DNA of 27,485 nt from contig JAACJK010000028.1 of NCBI GenBank assembly GCA_013368325.1, positions 1-27,485 on the forward strand, in the 5' to 3' direction. How positions within the stretch are numbered: position 1 is the stretch's first letter; every line of letters begins with the position of its first letter. This DNA comes from Ephemerocybe angulata. Its lineage: Eukaryota > Basidiomycota > Agaricomycetes > Agaricales > Psathyrellaceae. The translations under genes were made by a program, and so were the position numbers. Of the stretch, positions 24,236 through 27,485 are shown piece after piece. Under the pieces are notes generated by a model. That model worked only from the letters and a program-made list of their open reading frames with translations. It had not been told where the DNA came from and did not search any database.

Positions 24236-25647
24236 CCTAAACCTCGTCCGAACGGCCGCTCTCTTCCCCGACCGCATCTGCAATTCCCACGGCCACGCCA
24301 CATCATTTCCATCAACCGATTTGATGACTCTTTCCCACCATTGTCCAAACCCCTTGTTTATTCCCGTCACATGCCCCTGCGATTCCCACACACATGCATC
24401 TCGCTCGGCGTCATCTCTCACCGCCCGCATCCAACACGGCACCCATCTCTGTCCCACACCCTTCATCCAAGATGCCCTGCCTAACCCTCCTCCCAACTCA
24501 CTCGCTCTGTCCCCTGTCCATTCCAAACTACTCTCTTCTCCCTTTCCACCTCATCCGCGCTGTCTTTTCCTAAACCTCGCCCCAATGCACTGCTTGCGTT
24601 CACATGATCTCTTTCTCACGTGCTGCCTCGCACGTTCACGTGTCACCCTCTCAAACTCTCCCTCGACCTCCCTGACCCTTGATCGACTTGCTTTCAAACG
24701 TCCAACCCTCTCCCTTACACTCCTCTCCACCTGCATCATTTTCTTTCCAACCCTCCCTCCATTTCGCATGCATCGACCACATCCACGCTTCCCTAACTCT
24801 CCCCATTTTATTTCCTAAACCTCTCCCCAACGGACTCCACGTCTTGCACATGCATCTCTTCTCGCTTGCATAAACACCTTGTTCTGTTTCCATTCAACCC
24901 GACACATTTGCCTTCCGCGTTGTCTCCTAACCCTTGTCCAAACGTTTTCAACCATCTCCGCACACCGACTTGCTCCGTCGCACACCTTGACCTCATCCAC
25001 GATGTATCCTAAACCTCGCCCTGACGCATGGCTTGCGTTCACATGATCTCTTTCTCACGCACTGCCTCGTGTGTTCCCGTGTCACCCTCTCGGACTTTCC
25101 CTCGATCTCCCTGAGCCTGCGATCCACCAACAACTCGCTTTCAAATGTTCGACCCTCTTCATTTCATTTCCATTCCCAAACCCTCTCCCTTGCCCTTCTC
25201 CGCCTGCATCATTTCCTTTCAAACACCTCCTGCCATTGCGCATGCTTCAACGCTCCCCGTTCTCTCCATCTGATTCCCTAAACCTCTCCCGCACGGTCTG
25301 CTTGTGTTTCCTTTCAAACTCGGTTCAAACACCTCGCTCTCGTTCCATTTCCTAAACCTCTCCCAAACGGACTCCCCGTATCGCACATGCATCTCTTCTC
25401 GCTTGCCTTTCCTTTCAAACGCCTCGATCTGTTTCCATTCCATTTGTCTTCCGCATTGTCTCCTAACCCTTGTCCAAACGGTTTCAACCATCTCCGCACA
25501 CCGCGACTCGCCACTCTACGACCACTGCCTTGTCTCAATTTCCTAACCCTTTCCCGGATGCTCTCATTCCTCCGTGTTCTGCACATACATCACTCCCACT
25601 TGACCCACCAGCATGTCTCAATCTTGCCAATCATTGATCTTCTGATG
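24236..25647 (+). repeat. Satellite unit 18 (1412 bp)
   Basis: This unit is eight bases short of consensus through single-base losses (mostly in C or G runs) and a TG loss just before the next unit (near 25644). It shares T to G at 25581 and a T loss near 25631 with unit 17, and T to C at 24558 with unit 19 (25972). The quadruplex C-tract is at 25175-25195. Confidence 0.95.
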
Positions 25648-26897
25648 CCTAAACCTCGTCCGAACGGCCGCTCTCTTCCCCGACCGCATCTGCAATTCCC
25701 ACGCCACGCCACATCATTTCCATCAACCGGATTGATGACTCTTTCCCACCTTGTCCAAACACCCCTTGTTTATTCCCGTCACATGCCCCTGCGATTCCCA
25801 CACACATGCATCTCGCTCGGCGTCGTCTCTCACCGCCCGCATCCAACACGGCACCCATCTCTGTCCCCACACCCTTCATCCAAGATGCCCTGCCTAACCC
25901 TCCTCCCAACTCACTCCCTCTGTCCCCTGTCCCATTCCAAACTACTCTCTTCTCCCTTTCCACCTCATCCGCGCTGTCTTTTCCTAAACCTCGCCCCAAT
26001 GCACTGCTTGCGTTCACATGATCTCTTTCTCACGTGCTGCCTCGCACGTTCACGTGTCACCCTCTCAAACTCTCCCTCGACCTCCCTGACCCTTGATCGA
26101 CTTGCTTTCAAACGTCCAACCCTCTCCCTTACACTCCTCTCCACCTGCATCATTTTCTTTCCAACCCCTCCCTCCATTTCGCATGCATCGACCACATCCA
26201 CGCTTCCCTAACTCTCCCCATTTTATTTCCTAAACCTCTCCCCAACGGACTCCACGTCTTGCACATGCATCTCTTCTCGCTTGCATAAACACCTTGTTCT
26301 GTTTCCATTCAACCCGACACATTTGCCTTCCGCGTTGTCTCCTAACCCTTGTCCAAACGTTTTCAACCATCTCCGCACACCGACTTGCTCCGTCGCACAC
26401 CTTGACCTCATCCACGATGTATCCTAAACCTCGCCCTGACGCATGGCTTGCGTTCACATGATCTCTTTCTCACGCACTGCCTCGTGTGTTCCCGTGTCAC
26501 CCTCTCGGACTTTCCCTCGATCTCCCTGAGCCTGCGATCCACCAACAGCTCGCTTTCAAATGTTCGACCCTCTCATTTCATTTCCATTCCCAAACCCTCT
26601 CCCTTGCCCTTCTCCGCCTGCATCATTTCCTTTCAAACACCTCCTGCCATTGCGCATGCTTCAACGCTCCCCGTTCTCTCCATCTGATTCCCTAAACCTC
26701 TCCCGCACGGTCTGCTTGTGTTTCCTTTCAAACTCGGTTCAAACACCTCGCTCTCGTTCCATTTCCTAAACCTCTCCCAAACGGACTCCCCGTATCGCAC
26801 ATGCATCTCTTCTCGCTTGCCTTTCCTTTCAAACGCCTCGATCTGTTTCCATTCCATTTGTCTTCCGCATTGTCTCCTAACCCTTGTCCAAACGGTT
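25648..26897 (+). repeat. Truncated terminal satellite unit 19 and array boundary
   Basis: The last copy follows the unit for about 1,250 bases and stops at CCAAACGGTT (ends 26897). The consensus continues TCAACC there, but this copy switches to CCTTGGCC. It lacks the final ~167 bases of a unit. It carries substitutions not seen elsewhere (A to G at 25825, G to C at 25917, A to G at 26548), one shared with unit 18 (T to C at 25972), and several 1-base indels between 25700 and 25765. The quadruplex C-tract at 26589-26609 is intact. The junction lies 13 bases past a telomere-like CCTAACCCT (26876-26884). Confidence 0.93.
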
Positions 26898-26921
26898 CCT
26901 TGGCCATTTTATATGGCAAGG
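26898..26921. repeat. Imperfect inverted repeat at the array junction
   Basis: CCTTGGCCAT (26898-26907) pairs with ATGGCAAGG (26913-26921) with one extra G in the left arm, leaving a 5-base loop TTTAT. It begins at the exact base where the satellite consensus is lost. Its function is unknown, and its position suggests it may have been involved in the rearrangement that ended the array. Confidence 0.6.
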
Positions 26922-26933
26922 GTACTTGTCCAC

Positions 26934-26960
26934 GGCACTTTTCGGTGCCAAGCTTTTTTT
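26934..26960 (+). other. Short hairpin followed by seven T residues
   Basis: GGCAC (26934-26938) and GTGCC (26945-26949) form a 5-bp stem with a 6-base loop, followed after AAGC by T7 (26954-26960). It resembles a bacterial intrinsic terminator, and T7 would also stop RNA polymerase III. In a eukaryotic context with no gene ending here, I treat it only as a structural feature. Confidence 0.35.
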
Positions 26961-27225
26961 CAGAATAAGGCATCGTGATCGTGGGAGTACGGTCAGCTGA
27001 TCGCAACCGGCCTCGCGCCAGTACCGAGTACCTCTTGAACTTCTCTGTCGAGGTACCTCTAGAGTGTAACGTATCGCCATTCCCCTCTCGACGAACAACT
27101 ACAGCAACGACAATGTTATTTAGTACTTACGCCGTCCACCACGAGCTACTATGCTACTTAGACTAGATCCGAGCGACGTTGCTGGTAAGCGCTACACCTA
27201 GTGCCCTCAACCTCAACCCAGCCTG

Positions 27226-27485
27226 ATGAGCTCGACACGCGCATACCATCAGCGGCCTCAACAGAACGATGACCGCCGACGGATTGGAGCGGCAGATGGA
27301 AAGGAGCGCCACCCCGATGTGAGTAGTTCAGACCTTTCGAAGATCTGAAGTGAGTCGCGTGAACTTACCTCCAGGATCGACGCATTACTCACCTTTTCTC
27401 ATCTCAGCATTCCTATCGAGCATGGGTCGGACGCACTAAACTATACCGACCGGGCACCAACAGAAGGCCGGCACCTACCTCCCAA
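27226..27485 (+). CDS. Possible 5' end of an unrecognised spliced gene (partial)
   Basis: An ATG at 27226 opens a 31-codon frame to 27318, beginning MSSTRAYHQRPQQ and rich in R, Q and D. It is followed at once by a GTGAGT donor at 27319. Splicing in phase 0 to a CAG ending at 27374 or at 27407 enters a frame that stays open to the window end; both acceptors give the same frame (33 bases apart). The segment shared by both forms begins HSYRAWVGRTKLYR. Without splicing, the frame stops at TGA 27346-27348. The start context is weak (CTG before ATG). The frame is open upstream only to a TAG at 27199, so this could also be an internal exon. I recognise no domain. The call rests on splice-like signals and one open frame. 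Confidence 0.25.
27319..27407 (+). other. Putative short intron with two donors and two acceptors
   Basis: GTGAGT donors lie at 27319 and 27350, and CAG acceptors end at 27374 and 27407. The second acceptor is preceded by CTCAC (27389-27393) and a pyrimidine tract, like fungal branch-site and acceptor regions. The resulting intron would be 56 or 89 bp. An imperfect hairpin (TTCAGA 27327-27332 with TCTGAA 27344-27349) sits between the donors. Use of the second donor would retain the TGA at 27346. Confidence 0.3.

Larger units (their letters stand above)
1..26897. repeat. Tandem satellite array, about 19 copies of a 1,420-bp unit
   Basis: The same sequence recurs head to tail across almost the whole window. 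Taking the box CCTAAACCTCGTCCGAACGG as unit start, copies begin at 146, 1557, 2973, 4379, 5782, 7199, 8618, 10037, 11457, 12877, 14297, 15717, 17137, 18557, 19977, 21397, 22816, 24236 and 25648. Intervals are 1403-1420 bp, and exactly 1420 bp from 10037 to 21397. The plus strand is C/T-rich and G-poor: two sampled 60-base stretches gave C 24, G 8, T 16, A 12 (10141-10200) and C 28, G 2, T 18, A 12 (10501-10560). No gene is supported inside. The open frames lie in several frames on both strands, shift with every indel, and cannot cross an exact unit in frame because 1420 leaves remainder 1 on division by 3. The array may extend left of the window. The repeat is certain; its chromosomal role is unknown. 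Confidence 0.98.
26898..27225. other. Unique flank next to the array, no gene recognised
   Basis: The base composition becomes balanced immediately after the array. I see two small inverted repeats at the boundary (listed separately) and the 8-mer GTACCTCT twice, at 27028 and 27053. A 17-codon ATG frame at 27113-27166 could be an upstream open frame if the putative gene at 27226 is real. A longer frame here has only a GTG start (26975) and no recognisable domain. I see no tRNA, rRNA or transposon ends. Confidence 0.6.

Noticed and set aside
25387..26211. Long open frame of 274 codons, and a similar one of 270 codons at 2967-3779
   Set aside because: They exist only in copies with indels that join frames and are absent from exact units. 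The proteins are low-complexity P/S/L/H strings, and comparable frames occur in several phases on both strands.
1..26897. CRISPR array
   Set aside because: The repeat unit is 1,420 bp with no short repeat separated by unique spacers; the whole unit is repeated.
1..26897. Ribosomal DNA array
   Set aside because: No 18S, 5.8S, 28S or 5S rRNA sequence is recognisable in a unit, and the composition is pyrimidine-rich and low-complexity.
1..26897. Tandem transposons or LTR elements
   Set aside because: I see no reverse transcriptase, integrase, transposase or helicase motifs, no terminal repeats and no target-site duplications.
26934..26960. Intrinsic (Rho-independent) transcription terminator
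   Set aside because: The stem is only 5 bp, AAGC separates it from the T run, no gene ends just upstream, and the context looks eukaryotic.
26728..27098. Minus-strand open frames of 92 and 73 codons crossing the array boundary
   Set aside because: Both run from the unique flank into satellite sequence and resemble no known protein; they are most likely chance frames.

Overview
The window is almost entirely one tandem satellite array. Bases 1 to about 26,897 hold roughly 19 head-to-tail copies of a 1,420-bp unit, and only the last ~590 bases (26,898-27,485) are single-copy. I see no credible protein-coding gene, rRNA, tRNA, CRISPR array or transposon inside the array. The open frames there (up to ~274 codons) come from a C/T-rich, G-poor plus strand with few stop codons. 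They appear in several frames on both strands, and 1,420 is not a multiple of 3, so no frame can continue from one exact unit into the next.

Organism: a eukaryote is most likely. The non-repetitive flank has fungal-looking short-intron signals (GTGAGT donors; a CTCAC-type branch site, pyrimidine tract and CAG acceptor). A fungus, perhaps a basidiomycete, fits best, but this rests on about 200 bases and is tentative. A kilobase-scale satellite of this kind suits a subtelomeric, centromeric or other heterochromatic site; the sequence does not say which.

Layout. 1-145: tail of a unit. 146-5781: four units of 1411, 1416, 1406 and 1403 bp with many small indels. 5782-10036: three units of 1417, 1419 and 1419 bp with three, one and one single-base deletions. 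10037-21396: eight exact 1,420-bp units that appear identical. 21397-22815: one unit with a single deletion. 22816-26897: two full units and a truncated one, with indels plus substitutions shared between neighbours. 26898-27225: unique flank with two small hairpins directly at the array edge. 27226-27485: a possible first exon, intron and second exon of an unrecognised gene that runs off the window.

Internal organisation. Each unit divides into three related blocks of about 440, 534 and 446 bp. These are built from shorter pieces marked by a CCTAAACCTC / CCTAACCCT box, with hints of a ~37-bp ancestral period. Every unit carries one canonical G-quadruplex motif on the minus strand (broken only in the first full unit), four telomere-like 9-mers (AGGGTTAGG on the minus strand) and two CACGTG palindromes exactly 20 bp apart. 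If the array has a function, these recurrent structural and protein-binding motifs, not encoded proteins, are the best candidates for it.
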